Source: Streptomyces sp. CG 926
GTDB taxonomy: Bacteria; Actinomycetota; Actinomycetes; Streptomycetales; Streptomycetaceae
DNA length: 64,000 nucleotides
NCBI RefSeq assembly: GCF_003148825.1
Contig: NZ_QGGZ01000005.1
Location: 124,001-188,000, forward strand
Reading direction: 5' to 3'
The notes beneath the pieces are model-generated. The model ran no database searches. It was not told the origin of the DNA and saw only the letters and a program-made list of their open reading frames with translations. Every line of letters begins with the position of its first letter. Within the stretch, counting starts at the first letter, position 1. This document shows, in pieces, positions 1 through 8,988 of this stretch. A program made the position numbers and the translations under genes.

Positions 1-39
1 CGATCGTCCGCCCCGGAGGCGGGGCCACGGGTGCCGTGG

Positions 40-993
40 TCATGAACGGCCTGCCCCGGCGAGTCCTTCCGCGTACTCCTTCGCGATGCCGAGGGTCGCC
101 TTGCTGTTGGTGCTGAGCGCGGTGCGTACGTAGGCGATCGCGTCCTGCACCGTCGCGTCCGCCCCGAGCACCTTGGCGATGTTGTCCGTGTCGACCGTGA
201 AGGTGTGCTGCGACGACGCCGCGACGCCGTTGCCGTTCGGCGTGAAGGTCCAGTGCCCCGTGTGCAGCGTGATCAGCGCGGGCAGTGTGGTCTGCTTGTA
301 GGCGATCCGGTGGGGGGCCAGGCCCACGCGGTGCGACTTGGTGGTGTGGGTGCTGCCGTCCTTGGACAGCGTGTCCATCTCCAGGGTCTGCAAGCCCGGG
401 GTCGGCTCGTCCAGGCGCACGGTGACCACATGGGGCAGCCGCTCGGTCCACAGGTCCGCTTCGTAGATGAAGTCGAACACGTCCTGAGCGGCCCCCTTGA
501 TCTGCACCGTGTCCTCGAAGGAGCAGGTCAGTTCGTCAGCGGCCGGGCCCCTCGACTCGGACAGTGCCTTGAGCGAGTCGAGTTCGGAACGGGAGTTGTG
601 GTCCACGACCCCTTCGAGCCAGGTCAGGCTGTCCTCGTCGGCCGCTCGGAAGTCGTGGCTCAGGCGCACCAGGGTCTCCCCGGAAGGGAGGGCCTCCAAC
701 TGCCAGCTTCCTCCCATCGCGGCCACGGGATGCGTGCTGACCTCCTGCCGGAAGTCGATGCGGAGCTTGTCCGGGTCCAGGATGCGGCGCGAGGTCCAGT
801 CCTTGACGGTGTCGCCCGCCACCGCCCAGATGCGGATGCGTTCTTCGCGCTCGCCGCGCTCCACGTGGTCGACGTAGATGTTCGGCGGAAACAGCTGGGG
901 CCAGTTCTCCGCTTGCGCCAGCAAGTGGTAGATGTCCTCGGCCGGTCCCGCGATCTTGATTTCGTGCTCGGACGTACGCAGTTCGGACGGCAT
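40..993 (-). CDS. Didomain aromatase/cyclase (type II PKS)
   Basis: A 317-residue protein made of two START/Bet v1-like halves (about residues 5-150 and 165-310), the architecture of bifunctional aromatase/cyclases such as ActVII and griseusin ARO. In this family the enzyme aromatises the first ring of C9-reduced polyketides while they are bound to the ACP. It is last in the visible minus-strand operon, 38 bp after the ketoreductase, which fits a reduced-polyketide role. I chose the ATG at 991-993 because GAGGAGCAC lies directly upstream; the open frame continues further up but does not look coding. The stop is only 40 bp from the window edge, so downstream cluster genes are not visible. Confidence 0.9.
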   Translation of the reverse strand: MPSELRTSEHEIKIAGPAEDIYHLLAQAENWPQLFPPNIYVDHVERGEREERIRIWAVAGDTVKDWTSRRILDPDKLRIDFRQEVSTHPVAAMGGSWQLEALPSGETLVRLSHDFRAADEDSLTWLEGVVDHNSRSELDSLKALSESRGPAADELTCSFEDTVQIKGAAQDVFDFIYEADLWTERLPHVVTVRLDEPTPGLQTLEMDTLSKDGSTHTTKSHRVGLAPHRIAYKQTTLPALITLHTGHWTFTPNGNGVAASSQHTFTVDTDNIAKVLGADATVQDAIAYVRTALSTNSKATLGIAKEYAEGLAGAGRS

Positions 994-1031
994 GGTGCTC
1001 CTCGGGTCGGGGCGGGCGCGGTGCGATGCGG

Positions 1032-1817
1032 TCAGAAGTTGCCGAGGCCACCGCAGACGTTCAGGGCCTGGGACGTGATGGAGGCCGCGGTGTCGGAGGC
1101 CAGATAGCCGACGAGGCCGGCCACTTCCTCGGGGGTCGAGTAGCGGCCCAGCGGGATCTTGGCCTGGAACTTCTCCAGGATGGCGCTCTCCGGCGCACCG
1201 GAGAGGCGGGAGTAGTTCTGCCGCACGCGCTCGGCCATGGGCGTCTCGACGTAGCCGGGACAGACGGCGTTGACGGTGATACCGGTCGGCGCCAGCTCGT
1301 TGCCCAGAGCCTTGGTGAAGCCGACGACGCCGTGCTTGGAGGCGGAGTACGGAGCCCCCAGGACCACGCCCTGCTTGCCGGCGGTGGAGGCGATGTTGAT
1401 GACGCGGCCCCAGCTCCTGTCGCGCAGGCCGCCCGTCGTGAGGACTTCCCGGGTCAGCCGGAACACGCTGTTGAGGTTGGTGTCGATGATGTCGTTCCAC
1501 AGGTCGTCGGCGATGTCGGCGGTCACCCCACCGCCGCTGATGCCCGCGTTGTTGACGAGGATGTCGACCCTGCCGAACCGGTCGACGGCGGCTCGGACGT
1601 AGGCGCGTATCGAGTCCGTCGAGCGCACGTCGAGGACCGCACCGTCCACATCGAGCTGCTCCTCCTGGAGCTGCTTGACCGTGTTCAGCACCTTGTCCTC
1701 GGTGCGCGAACCGATGAACACCCGGTGGCCTTGCTCGGCCAGCAGCCGGGCCACGGCCAGGCCGATCCCGCTGGTGGCGCCGGTGACCAGGGCGACGCGC
1801 TGCTCCTGCTGTGTCAT
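1032..1817 (-). CDS. Type II PKS ketoreductase (ActIII-like SDR)
   Basis: A 261-residue SDR that matches ActIII-type C9 ketoreductases along its length. Visible are the NADPH-binding TGATSGIG (12-19), NNAG (89-92), and the catalytic S144, Y157 and K161, plus the C-terminal CGGLGN ending typical of PKS ketoreductases. It reduces one carbonyl of the ACP-bound poly-beta-ketone, using NADPH, in the cytoplasm. The ActIII P94-G95-G96 stereocontrol motif reads S94-G95-G96 here, as in the hedamycin enzyme HedKR. It lies between the ACP (35 bp upstream) and the aromatase, the order expected for a C9-reduced aromatic polyketide. Confidence 0.95.
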   Translation of the reverse strand: MTQQEQRVALVTGATSGIGLAVARLLAEQGHRVFIGSRTEDKVLNTVKQLQEEQLDVDGAVLDVRSTDSIRAYVRAAVDRFGRVDILVNNAGISGGGVTADIADDLWNDIIDTNLNSVFRLTREVLTTGGLRDRSWGRVINIASTAGKQGVVLGAPYSASKHGVVGFTKALGNELAPTGITVNAVCPGYVETPMAERVRQNYSRLSGAPESAILEKFQAKIPLGRYSTPEEVAGLVGYLASDTAASITSQALNVCGGLGNF

Positions 1818-1852
1818 TTTTTCCCCTTCTCGGTCTGTGGTGGGTGAGGTGC

Positions 1853-2119
1853 TCAGGCGGCCGGTGCCGTGAGGTGTCCGGCGACGGCGTCGAGGAAGAC
1901 GCGAGGCGTCGTGGCCTCGCCCATGACGGACTCGTCCAGCTCGATCCCGTACTCGCGCTCGATCCGGCTCGCGGTTTCGAGCAGCGCGAGCGAGTCGTAG
2001 CCGATGTCGGAGAACTCGGTGTCGAGGGAGTCGAGGTCGAGACCGCCGCCCTCGGGGGCGCCGGAGCCTTCGAGGAGAATCCGCTTGAGGTCGTCGAGGG
2101 TGAAGGTGGCCTGAGACAT
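1853..2119 (-). CDS. Acyl carrier protein (type II PKS)
   Basis: An 88-residue acidic acyl carrier protein. The phosphopantetheine attachment site is Ser43 in GYDSLALLE, the classical polyketide ACP motif; a phosphopantetheinyl transferase would modify it. It carries the growing poly-beta-ketone between KS-alpha/CLF, ketoreductase and cyclases. It sits 42 bp after the chain length factor and 35 bp before the ketoreductase in the same operon. An AGG-containing Shine-Dalgarno lies just upstream of the ATG. No oddities seen. Confidence 0.95.
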   Translation of the reverse strand: MSQATFTLDDLKRILLEGSGAPEGGGLDLDSLDTEFSDIGYDSLALLETASRIEREYGIELDESVMGEATTPRVFLDAVAGHLTAPAA

Positions 2120-2161
2120 GAGGGTCCTGCCTTTCGGGGGAATGGAACGGGATGCGGGGGC

Positions 2162-3355
2162 TCAGGAACGGACGAGCATCGCCGAGTTGAAGCCGCCGTG
2201 GCCGCGTGCGATGACGAGCGCCGTACGTACCTCGGCCGTGCGCGGCTGCGAGACGACCAGGTCGAGGCCGTACCGGTCGGCGGGCTCCGTGTGGGTGGTC
2301 GCGGGGATCAGGCCCGCCTCCATCGAGAGGAAGGCGGTGGCGAGGTCAAGGGCGGCCGCGCCCGCGTACAGGCGGCCCGTCATCGTCTTGGGGGCGGTGA
2401 CCGGGACGCCCCGCTCGCCGAACACCTCGACCAGGGCCTGTGCCTCGATCCGGTCGAGCTCGGGCTCGGCGGCGCCGTCCGCGAAGACCACGTCCACGTC
2501 CGAGGGCACCATGCCGGCGTCGGCGAGGGCCAGTTCCACGGCCTTGCGCAGGCCCGGCTCGCGTCCGTCGAACGTGGCGGCGTATCCGGCGATCTCGCCG
2601 TACACCTTGGCTCCGCGGGCGCGGGCGGATTCCGCGGATTCCAGAATGAGCAGGGCGCCGCCCTCGCCGGGCACATGGCCGGCAGCCCGGTCGTCGAAGG
2701 GGAGGTAGGCGCGCGTGGGTTCCTGCTCGGTGCTCAGCCGACCGCTGGTGTGCAGTCCCACCCAGCCCCAGGAGCACAGCAGCGCGTCCACGGCGCCCGC
2801 TACCACGAGGGAGGTGCCCTTGCGGATCTGGCGCCGGGCCTGAGCCACCGCGTCGAGACCGCCGGCCTGGTCGGTGACGACCACGCCGCTGGGGCCCTTC
2901 ATCCCGTTGCGGATGGATATCTGGCCGGTGTTGACCGCATAGAACCAGGCGAACGACTGGTAAGCGCTCACGTACTCGCCGCCCTTGCTCCACAGGCTCT
3001 TGAGCTCGTTCTGGCTGAACTCGAAGCCGCCGGCCGAGCTGGCCGTGATCACACCCATGTCGAAGGCAGGCAGCTCGGCGGGGTTCACACCGGCGTCGGC
3101 GAGCGCCCAGTCCGCCGCGACCAGCGAGAGCCGGGTGACCTGGTCGGTCTGCGGCATCAGGCGGCTGGGCAGGTGGTGCTCGGCCACGAAGCCGTCGATC
3201 TCCCCGGCGAGCTTCGCAGGGTACGGCGATGCGTCGAAGCGGGTGAGCGGGCCTATGCCGCTCTTGCCGACCCGGGTGGCACTCCAGTAGTCCTTCGCAC
3301 CGAGCCCGTTGGGGGCGACGACGCCCAGTCCGGTCACCACGACAGATGCCGTCAT
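2162..3355 (-). CDS. Chain length factor (KS-beta)
   Basis: A 397-residue ketosynthase-fold protein in which the active-site Cys is replaced by Gln163 (TDQAGGLDA), the signature of KS-beta/chain length factors. It forms a heterodimer with the upstream KS-alpha, helps malonyl-ACP decarboxylation and sets polyketide length; the length cannot be read reliably from sequence by eye. The ATG at 3353-3355 overlaps the KS-alpha stop (ATGA), so the two are translationally coupled, which fits a fixed 1:1 complex. A longer open frame upstream runs into KS-alpha and is not the real start. Confidence 0.95.
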   Translation of the reverse strand: MTASVVVTGLGVVAPNGLGAKDYWSATRVGKSGIGPLTRFDASPYPAKLAGEIDGFVAEHHLPSRLMPQTDQVTRLSLVAADWALADAGVNPAELPAFDMGVITASSAGGFEFSQNELKSLWSKGGEYVSAYQSFAWFYAVNTGQISIRNGMKGPSGVVVTDQAGGLDAVAQARRQIRKGTSLVVAGAVDALLCSWGWVGLHTSGRLSTEQEPTRAYLPFDDRAAGHVPGEGGALLILESAESARARGAKVYGEIAGYAATFDGREPGLRKAVELALADAGMVPSDVDVVFADGAAEPELDRIEAQALVEVFGERGVPVTAPKTMTGRLYAGAAALDLATAFLSMEAGLIPATTHTEPADRYGLDLVVSQPRTAEVRTALVIARGHGGFNSAMLVRS

Positions 3356-4623
3356 GCTGCATTCCTTTCGGGTCGGGCCAGCACCATCGCGCTCTGGAAT
3401 CCCCCGAAGCCACTGCCGACCGTGAGGACGGCGTCGACCAGTTGGTCGCGTGCGGTCAGCGGGACGTAGTCGAGGTCGCACTGGGGGTCGGGGGTGTGCA
3501 GGTTCGCCGTCGGCGGCACGACGTTGTGTCGGATCGCCAGGATCGACGCCGCGATCTCGATGGACCCGATCGCGCCCAGCGAGTGCCCCACCATGGACTT
3601 GATGGAGCTCACGGGGGTGCGGTACGCGTGATCGCCGAGGCTGTGCTTGAAGGCGGCGGTCTCGTGCCGGTCGTTCTGCTTGGTGCCCGAGCCGTGCGCG
3701 TTGATGTAGTCGATCGCGGTGGGGTTCATTCGGGCCTCGTCGAGCGCGACCGTGATCGCCTCGGACATCTCGGCGCCGTCAGGGCGCAGTCCCGTCATGT
3801 GATAGGCGTTGCTGCGCGTTGCGTATCCGGCGATCTCTGCGTAGATCCGTGCACCGCGGCGTCGCGCACTCTCCAGTTCCTCGAGGACGAACACCGCTGC
3901 GCCTTCTCCGAGGACGAAGCCGTTGCGGGTGGCGTCGAACGGCCGGGAGGCGTGCTCCGGGTCGTCGTGGCGAGGTGTGGTCGCCTTGATCGCGTCGAAG
4001 CAGGCCATGGTGATCGGCGAGATCGGCGCGTCGGTGGCGCCGGCGACCATGACGTCCACCGTGCCTTCCCTGATCAGCTCGACGGCGTATCCGACGGAGT
4101 CGAGCCCGGACGTGCACCCCGCCGACACCACGCTGCTCGGCCCCTGCGCACCCACGGCACGGGCGACCTCGGCGGCGAAGGAGCTCGGCACGAAGTAGTT
4201 GTAGAAGAAGGGATCGGCGTAGGTGTGATCGACCAGATCGAGCCGGCCCCCGTCACTGACGACGCGGTAGTCCTCGTCGAGGCTCATCGTGGAACCCACC
4301 GCGCTGCCGATGGTGACGCCGACGCGGTAGGGGTCCAAGGCATCCGTCTCGAGGCCGCTGTCCGCGACGGCACCACGCGCCGCGACCACGGCGAACTGGG
4401 CGGCCCGATCCATGCGCCGCACCTCGCGCGGGGTCAGCCCGTGCGCGTACGGATCGAAGTCGATCTCCGCTGCCACGCGGGACCGGAACTGGCTGGGGTC
4501 GAAGAAGGTGATCCCCCGGGTAGCCGTACGGCCTTCACTCAGCAGGGACCAGAAGTCGTCCCGGCCCACACCACCGGGGGCCAGCACCTCCATCCCGGTG
4601 ACGACCACGCGTCGCTTGCTCAT
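3352..4623 (-). CDS. Ketosynthase alpha (KS-alpha)
   Basis: A 423-residue beta-ketoacyl synthase of type II PKS type. The nucleophile is Cys170 (SAGCTSGLD), with His310 (NAHGSGT), Lys342 and His347 (SMVGHS) completing the active site. It catalyses decarboxylative Claisen condensation of malonyl-ACP in complex with the chain length factor. The start at 4621-4623 overlaps the stop of the upstream cyclase (ATGA), and the stop overlaps the CLF start, so three genes are translationally coupled. This is the best gene for phylogenetic prediction of the product class. Confidence 0.97.
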   Translation of the reverse strand: MSKRRVVVTGMEVLAPGGVGRDDFWSLLSEGRTATRGITFFDPSQFRSRVAAEIDFDPYAHGLTPREVRRMDRAAQFAVVAARGAVADSGLETDALDPYRVGVTIGSAVGSTMSLDEDYRVVSDGGRLDLVDHTYADPFFYNYFVPSSFAAEVARAVGAQGPSSVVSAGCTSGLDSVGYAVELIREGTVDVMVAGATDAPISPITMACFDAIKATTPRHDDPEHASRPFDATRNGFVLGEGAAVFVLEELESARRRGARIYAEIAGYATRSNAYHMTGLRPDGAEMSEAITVALDEARMNPTAIDYINAHGSGTKQNDRHETAAFKHSLGDHAYRTPVSSIKSMVGHSLGAIGSIEIAASILAIRHNVVPPTANLHTPDPQCDLDYVPLTARDQLVDAVLTVGSGFGGFQSAMVLARPERNAA

Positions 4624-5264
4624 GCCGTGACCTGCCAGGTGTAGAAGCGCGAGGCCATGGCGTCGGAGGGAGAGCGCCATGTCTCCGGATCGAAGACGGA
4701 GATGTAGGGCAGCAGATCCTGCTGGATCTGGACGAAGCGCGGATCGGACTTCGTCCGCTCGATCAGCTCACCGCCGTTGTCGGACTCGAAATCCTGGATG
4801 TGGAAGTAGAGCCCGTCGTGGGCGAACAGCTGCCGGCGCCGGGTGCCCATCGTGTGTGGCAGCTCGGTGCCGGTGTCGAAGTCCGAGAACAGCTTGGCGA
4901 CGGTATCGATGTCGGCGGGGTCGAGCCGGGCCACGATCACGGTGCTGTACATCCGGTGCCCCTCGCTCACCGGCTGTCCGTGCCACTCGTAGAACCGGGT
5001 CGCGACCTGGTCCGTGGGGCGGGTGGCCGGGGAGTAGGCGTCCAGGAACGGGGTGAACGCCTCGTCGGCGCCGTGTTCCACGACCTCGGTCAGGTTCTCC
5101 TGGGTGTGGTCCTGGAGGTGGATGTACACGCCCTTGTACTCGAAGAGCTGCCGGCGCAGGAGATTGCGGGTGCCGGACGGCTCGCCGTCCCGCTCCGCGA
5201 AGACGCCCGCGATCTCTTCGGTGGATCCAGGTTTGATCCTGCCCACGATGACACTGCTGTGCAT
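4620..5264 (-). CDS. Two-domain TcmI-type polyketide cyclase
   Basis: A 214-residue protein made of two consecutive TcmI-family (PF04673-type) units, each starting with a short strand (HSSVIVGR near residue 2, YSTVIVAR near 108) and carrying the RRQLF motif before an aromatic-rich strand. Normal family members are about 105-110 residues, so this is a tandem fusion. TcmI-type enzymes cyclise later rings of aromatic polyketides. It heads the PKS operon and is coupled to KS-alpha by an ATGA overlap. The start at 5262-5264 is preceded by GGAGAAGGAAGT. A second fused copy lies at 9447-10106. Confidence 0.9.
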   Translation of the reverse strand: MHSSVIVGRIKPGSTEEIAGVFAERDGEPSGTRNLLRRQLFEYKGVYIHLQDHTQENLTEVVEHGADEAFTPFLDAYSPATRPTDQVATRFYEWHGQPVSEGHRMYSTVIVARLDPADIDTVAKLFSDFDTGTELPHTMGTRRRQLFAHDGLYFHIQDFESDNGGELIERTKSDPRFVQIQQDLLPYISVFDPETWRSPSDAMASRFYTWQVTA

Positions 5265-5459
5265 ACTTCCTTCTCCATATTTCGAGCGGGCTGAATCCCG
5301 AATGGGCCGGGACCTCGAGTGATTGCCTTCCGAACTGATCGAGTTGGTGACGAGAACGAGTCTTCCGGTGCCCGGTACAGGTTTCAATACGGGCAACTTC
5401 AGGACTCTGCAGGGTTTCGACTGCGGAGACTCAACGATTCGCGCAGAGGAAAGGCCTAC

Positions 5460-5481
5460 GTCAGAACTTCGTCAGAAGATC
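5460..5481. promoter_or_regulatory. 11-bp direct repeat in divergent promoter
   Basis: The 263-bp region between the divergent cyclase operon (start 5264) and the SnoaL-like gene (start 5528) contains GTCAGAACTTC directly followed by GTCAGAAGATC. This is a GTCAGAA heptamer repeated at 11-bp spacing, the geometry used by SARP and OmpR-type pathway regulators. It lies 47 bp upstream of the SnoaL-like start. Regulator identity is inference; the OmpR-type protein at 7580-8383 is the obvious candidate. Confidence 0.4.
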
Positions 5482-5527
5482 TTGAAGTCGAGGCGTCGCA
5501 GGCACGTTGACGTGCAGCATCACAGGT

Positions 5528-5986
5528 ATGACCAATCTGGATACGATCACTGCGATCGCACGTATGGAAGACCTCTTCGCATTGCAGGCTCTGGTAGCGC
5601 GATTCGCGCACGCGGTCGACACCCGCGACTCCGAGGGGCTGTCCACCGTATTCGTTCCGGACGTGACGATGGAGGTGGCACCGGATATCCGGATCGACGG
5701 CCGTGAGAAATTGGCCGGCATGCTGCGTGACGACCTCACCTGGGCGACCACCATGCACTTCGTCAGCAATGTGATCGCCGAACCGGAGGGCGACAGCGCG
5801 ACCATTCGCGCGAACATCACGGCGGTGCACGTGAGCCGGGACGGGGTGGGCAGGCATTTCGACCTGGGCGCCCGCTACACCTTCACCGCCGTGCGGACCG
5901 CCGACGGTTCGTGGCTTCTGTCCCGGATCGGGATCGAGCCCGTCTGGACCACCGGCGACGATCAGGGCATGCACGACGACCGATGA
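5528..5986 (+). CDS. SnoaL-like (NTF2-fold) polyketide tailoring protein
   Basis: A 152-residue single-domain protein of the SnoaL-like/NTF2 fold (the SnoaL_4-type pattern: N-terminal helix with LQALVARFAHAVD, then a curved sheet ending in GSWLLSRIGIEPVW). Members in aromatic polyketide clusters act as cyclases, hydroxylases or accessory proteins, so the reaction cannot be assigned. It is the only plus-strand gene among the first eight and is divergent from the PKS operon. I prefer the ATG at 5528 over an in-frame TTG at 5507. A homologue sits at 8415-8894 with the same RAN-T-VHV core. Confidence 0.8.
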   Translation: MTNLDTITAIARMEDLFALQALVARFAHAVDTRDSEGLSTVFVPDVTMEVAPDIRIDGREKLAGMLRDDLTWATTMHFVSNVIAEPEGDSATIRANITAVHVSRDGVGRHFDLGARYTFTAVRTADGSWLLSRIGIEPVWTTGDDQGMHDDR

Positions 5987-5994
5987 CGGGTGAA

Positions 5995-6038
5995 GCCGCG
6001 CCGGGGCTCTTCCTCCGTGAGGAAGGCCCCGGCGCGGC
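5995..6038. terminator. Bidirectional intrinsic hairpin between convergent genes
   Basis: A 20-bp stem (GCCGCGCCGGGGC plus CTTCCTC, pairing with GAGGAAG plus GCCCCGGCGCGGC) with one bulged T and a 3-nt loop. It fills the 63-bp gap between the convergent SnoaL-like gene and the ferredoxin gene, so it can end transcription from both sides. Confidence 0.85.
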
Positions 6039-6049
6039 TCCGTATCGGA

Positions 6050-6244
6050 TCACTCATCCACGAGGGACAGGGCCTTCGCCGGGCAGATGTAGACCGCTTT
6101 GCGGGCGGCGGCCTCGTCGGCGCCCTGCGGCCGCTCGACCAGGATGCTCACCAAACCCTCGTCGTCCTGATCGAAGATTCTCGGCTCGGTCCGCACACAC
6201 TGACCCGCGCCGATGCAGCGGTCGTGGTCCTTCTTGAGTTTCAT
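6050..6244 (-). CDS. 3Fe-4S ferredoxin (P450 partner)
   Basis: A 64-residue ferredoxin with C10-x5-C16 (CIGAGQC) and C54-P55, the three-cysteine pattern of actinobacterial 3Fe-4S ferredoxins that pass electrons to cytochromes P450. It starts 11 bp after the P450 stop at 6256, in the usual P450-ferredoxin order, so the two are surely cotranscribed. No ferredoxin reductase is present in the window, so a chromosomal one would be needed. Confidence 0.93.
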   Translation of the reverse strand: MKLKKDHDRCIGAGQCVRTEPRIFDQDDEGLVSILVERPQGADEAAARKAVYICPAKALSLVDE

Positions 6245-6255
6245 CGTCGCCTCCT

Positions 6256-7476
6256 TCACCAGGTCACGGGCAGTTCGTAGAGGCCGTAGACCAACGCGTC
6301 GCTCTTGAACGACAGCTCCTCTTCCGGCACGGCCAGGCGCAGATCCGGCAGCCTCCGCAGAAGCGTGTCGAACACGATCTGAAGCTCCAGGCGGCCGAGG
6401 TTCTGACCCAGGCACTGGTGCGGCCCGTAGCCGAAGGCCACGTGGTGCCGTGCGTCCCTGCCGAAGTCGAGCTCCTCCGGATCGTCGAACACTGCGGGAT
6501 CGCGGTTCGCCGCGAAGGTGGAGGCGATGACGGCCTCGCCCTTGCGGATGAGGAAGCCGCCGATTTCGACATCGTCCAGCGCCAGCCGGTGCGCGCCGAA
6601 GTCCGGAATCGTATAGAACCGCAGCAGCTCGTCGACGGCCTTCGGGGTCTTCGAGGGATCCGCCTTGAGCTCCGCGAGCAGTTCCGGCTTCGTCAGCATC
6701 GAGAACACACCGAGGTTGATCATGTTCGCCGTGGTCTCGTGCCCTGCCAGCAGCACCAGCAGGCACAAACTGGCGAGCTGGGGCCGGTCTATACCGCCCT
6801 GCTGCCGCTGCAGTTCGATCTGCCGGCTCAGCAGGTCGTCGCCCGGATTCTTGATCTTCTCTTCGACCAACTTGTCCATGTACTGGCGGAGTTTGACCGA
6901 GACGGCGATCCGGCCCTGTTCGTCGGTGGTGCGGCGCAGCAGGATTTCGGCCAGTTCCATGAAGTACTCGTGGCCCTCGTAGGGCATGCCGAGGATCTCG
7001 GAGACCACCAGTGACGGAACCGGCAAGGAGAAGACCTGATTCAGGTCGACGGGCTTCGGCATCTTCAGCATGTCGTCGATGAACCCGTCGACGATCTCCT
7101 GAATCCGGGGCTTCATCGCCGCGACCCGCCGCACCGAGAATTCACTGATGACGGGCCGCCGCGCCTCCGAGTGCTCCGCGCCATCGAGGATGATCATGAA
7201 AGGGGCGTGCTTGGCCAATGCGGCGTTCTGGCCGGGCACCACGACCGGGAAATCCGGCGCGCGACGGTCCGAGCTGAGCTTGGGGTGTGCCATCACGGCC
7301 CGTACGTCGTCGTACTTGGTGACGAGCCAGGCCTTTCCGCCGTCCGGGAGGACCACCTGACTGATCGGTGATTCCTCCCGGAACTTGGTGTAGACCGGCG
7401 GAATGGCGAAAGGGCATGTGCGCTGAATCGGGAAGGTGACGAGTTCGTTGGTTTCGTCGGTATCGGCGTTCGCCAT
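6256..7476 (-). CDS. Cytochrome P450 (CYP105-like)
   Basis: A 406-residue soluble bacterial P450. The I-helix motif AGHETT is at 244-249, the ExxR pair at E283/R286, and the haem-ligand loop FGYGPHQCLG has Cys355. The sequence style resembles CYP105, but the subfamily is not certain. It probably hydroxylates or otherwise oxidises the polyketide after cyclisation, using the ferredoxin encoded directly downstream. The start has a GGGGG-rich Shine-Dalgarno. It lies 103 bp downstream of the regulator gene at 7580 on the same strand. Confidence 0.93.
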   Translation of the reverse strand: MANADTDETNELVTFPIQRTCPFAIPPVYTKFREESPISQVVLPDGGKAWLVTKYDDVRAVMAHPKLSSDRRAPDFPVVVPGQNAALAKHAPFMIILDGAEHSEARRPVISEFSVRRVAAMKPRIQEIVDGFIDDMLKMPKPVDLNQVFSLPVPSLVVSEILGMPYEGHEYFMELAEILLRRTTDEQGRIAVSVKLRQYMDKLVEEKIKNPGDDLLSRQIELQRQQGGIDRPQLASLCLLVLLAGHETTANMINLGVFSMLTKPELLAELKADPSKTPKAVDELLRFYTIPDFGAHRLALDDVEIGGFLIRKGEAVIASTFAANRDPAVFDDPEELDFGRDARHHVAFGYGPHQCLGQNLGRLELQIVFDTLLRRLPDLRLAVPEEELSFKSDALVYGLYELPVTW

Positions 7477-7579
7477 GAGACCCCCTGGTCGGAGTTTGCG
7501 ATTCCTGCGAACTCACGCTAACCCGGGGATCTACACGGTCAGGTTCAGCCAATGTCAATTCGACGCACATGAATGGTCA

Positions 7580-8383
7580 TCACAAGCTACGGAGTTTGAA
7601 GCCCACTCCACGAACGGTGACGATCCAGTCAGGCCCGCCCAGCTTGCTCCGGAGGCTGCTGACGTGTGTGTCGACGGTGCGGCGTGACCAGGATTCGCCC
7701 CAGACCCGATGCATGATGGATTCCCGTGAGATCACCCGTCCCGGTGTGGTGGCCAGCAAGGCGAGCAGATCGAACTCCTTGCGCGTCACCGGAACCGGTC
7801 GGCCGTACATCTCGACCTCGCGCGAGTCGCTGTCGATCCGGAGCGGGCCGTGCTCCAGCACGGCCGCGCCGTCGGCGCCGGCGTCGGTGTGCGGGGTCTG
7901 GCGTGAGCGCCGCATCACCGCGTTCACCCGGGCCATGAGTTCCCGGAGCCCGTAGGGCTTGATGACGTAGTCGTCCGCTCCGGCCTGCAACGCGAGGACA
8001 CAGTCGAGTTCGGACCCTTGCGAGGTGACGGCGATGACCGGGATGTCGCGGGCGGCCCGGATCTCGCGGCACACTTCGAGGCCGTCGAGATCCGGGAGGT
8101 CGAGGTCCAGGAGCACGAGGTCCGCGGTCCCGAACGACGCCAGTGCGTCTCCACCCGAGTTGACGGCGGCGACCTCGTGGCCGTGGCGCGTGAGAGCTTC
8201 GGTAAGAGTGGCGCGGTCGCTCTGGTTGCTCTCGGCGACGAGGACCCGCCATGTGTCCGAGACGTTCCGAGGCGGCGGCGGAGGTGCCGCGGGGCCGCGC
8301 TGGCTGCCGAAGATCGATCGGACCGTCGCGCGGTACTCTCCGTTGTAGGTGTCGAGTAATTCTTTTTGTGCAGTCGCTTTCAT
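7580..8383 (-). CDS. Atypical OmpR-family response regulator
   Basis: A 267-residue regulator with a receiver domain (about 45-157) and an OmpR-type winged helix (about 172-267, ending VRGVGFKLRSL). The phosphoacceptor-position D93, T120 and K142 are present, but the acidic pair that normally binds metal reads E51-S52 instead of D-D. Such degenerate receivers are known in pathway regulators JadR1 and LanI of angucycline clusters, which respond to ligands rather than kinases. No histidine kinase is nearby. A roughly 44-residue N-terminal extension with a proline run precedes the receiver. It probably controls this cluster. Confidence 0.9.
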   Translation of the reverse strand: MKATAQKELLDTYNGEYRATVRSIFGSQRGPAAPPPPPRNVSDTWRVLVAESNQSDRATLTEALTRHGHEVAAVNSGGDALASFGTADLVLLDLDLPDLDGLEVCREIRAARDIPVIAVTSQGSELDCVLALQAGADDYVIKPYGLRELMARVNAVMRRSRQTPHTDAGADGAAVLEHGPLRIDSDSREVEMYGRPVPVTRKEFDLLALLATTPGRVISRESIMHRVWGESWSRRTVDTHVSSLRSKLGGPDWIVTVRGVGFKLRSL

Positions 8384-8414
8384 TGTGCTGTTATCCCCCG
8401 TCTCAGTTCCCCGC

Positions 8415-8894
8415 TCAGGTCGGCGGGTTACCGGTCTTCCATATCAGCTCGAACGAAAGGCGTGAAAGGCGCCAGCCCTGCTCGGTATGCACCGCGTCGC
8501 CCGTGACGTAGGTACCGGACACGTAGTGCGGCAGCGTCTCGCCATCCCGCTGGTGGTGCACGTGCACGGACGTCATATTGGCGCGAAGCGTCGCGCGGTC
8601 CGCAGCGATGCTCACAATCGACGGCGTATTCACATGGTGGGTTCGAGCCCACATCGCCAGTGCCTTCTGGTGGTATTCGACGAGGCCGTCGATTCCCACG
8701 TGCCGACTGACGGGAAACTCGATGAGCACATCCTCCGAGAAGAGGCTGGACGCCCACTCGTCGTCAAGTTTGTCGTAGTCGAGGCCGAGAGCGTAGCGGT
8801 CGAAAAGCGAACTTATCTCGGCGCCTAAGTGACTTATTTTCATTGCTTGATCATGTATCCTCTCCAGTAGCTGCGCAACCATGACGGGATGCAT
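8415..8894 (-). CDS. SnoaL-like protein with a TTA codon
   Basis: About 159 residues of SnoaL-like/NTF2 fold, homologous to the protein at 5528-5986 (shared RAN-T-SVHV core and LSRL-x-IW ending). It likely helps in a cyclisation or oxygenation step of the polyketide. The start is uncertain: ATGs at 8894, 8882 and 8843 are all in frame and none has a good Shine-Dalgarno. A TTA leucine codon at 8826-8828 falls within every version, so translation should depend on the bldA tRNA. Several AT-rich codons (ATA, AGT) cluster at this 5' end. Confidence 0.8.
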   Translation of the reverse strand: MHPVMVAQLLERIHDQAMKISHLGAEISSLFDRYALGLDYDKLDDEWASSLFSEDVLIEFPVSRHVGIDGLVEYHQKALAMWARTHHVNTPSIVSIAADRATLRANMTSVHVHHQRDGETLPHYVSGTYVTGDAVHTEQGWRLSRLSFELIWKTGNPPT

Positions 8895-8988
8895 GTGATG
8901 GGTGTCACCGCAGCCGGTCGAGTGGTTTCCTCCAGCCGAATTACCTGCTGCTGGACGAATTGGCAACGGTTACCCTCGGACTGCTGAC

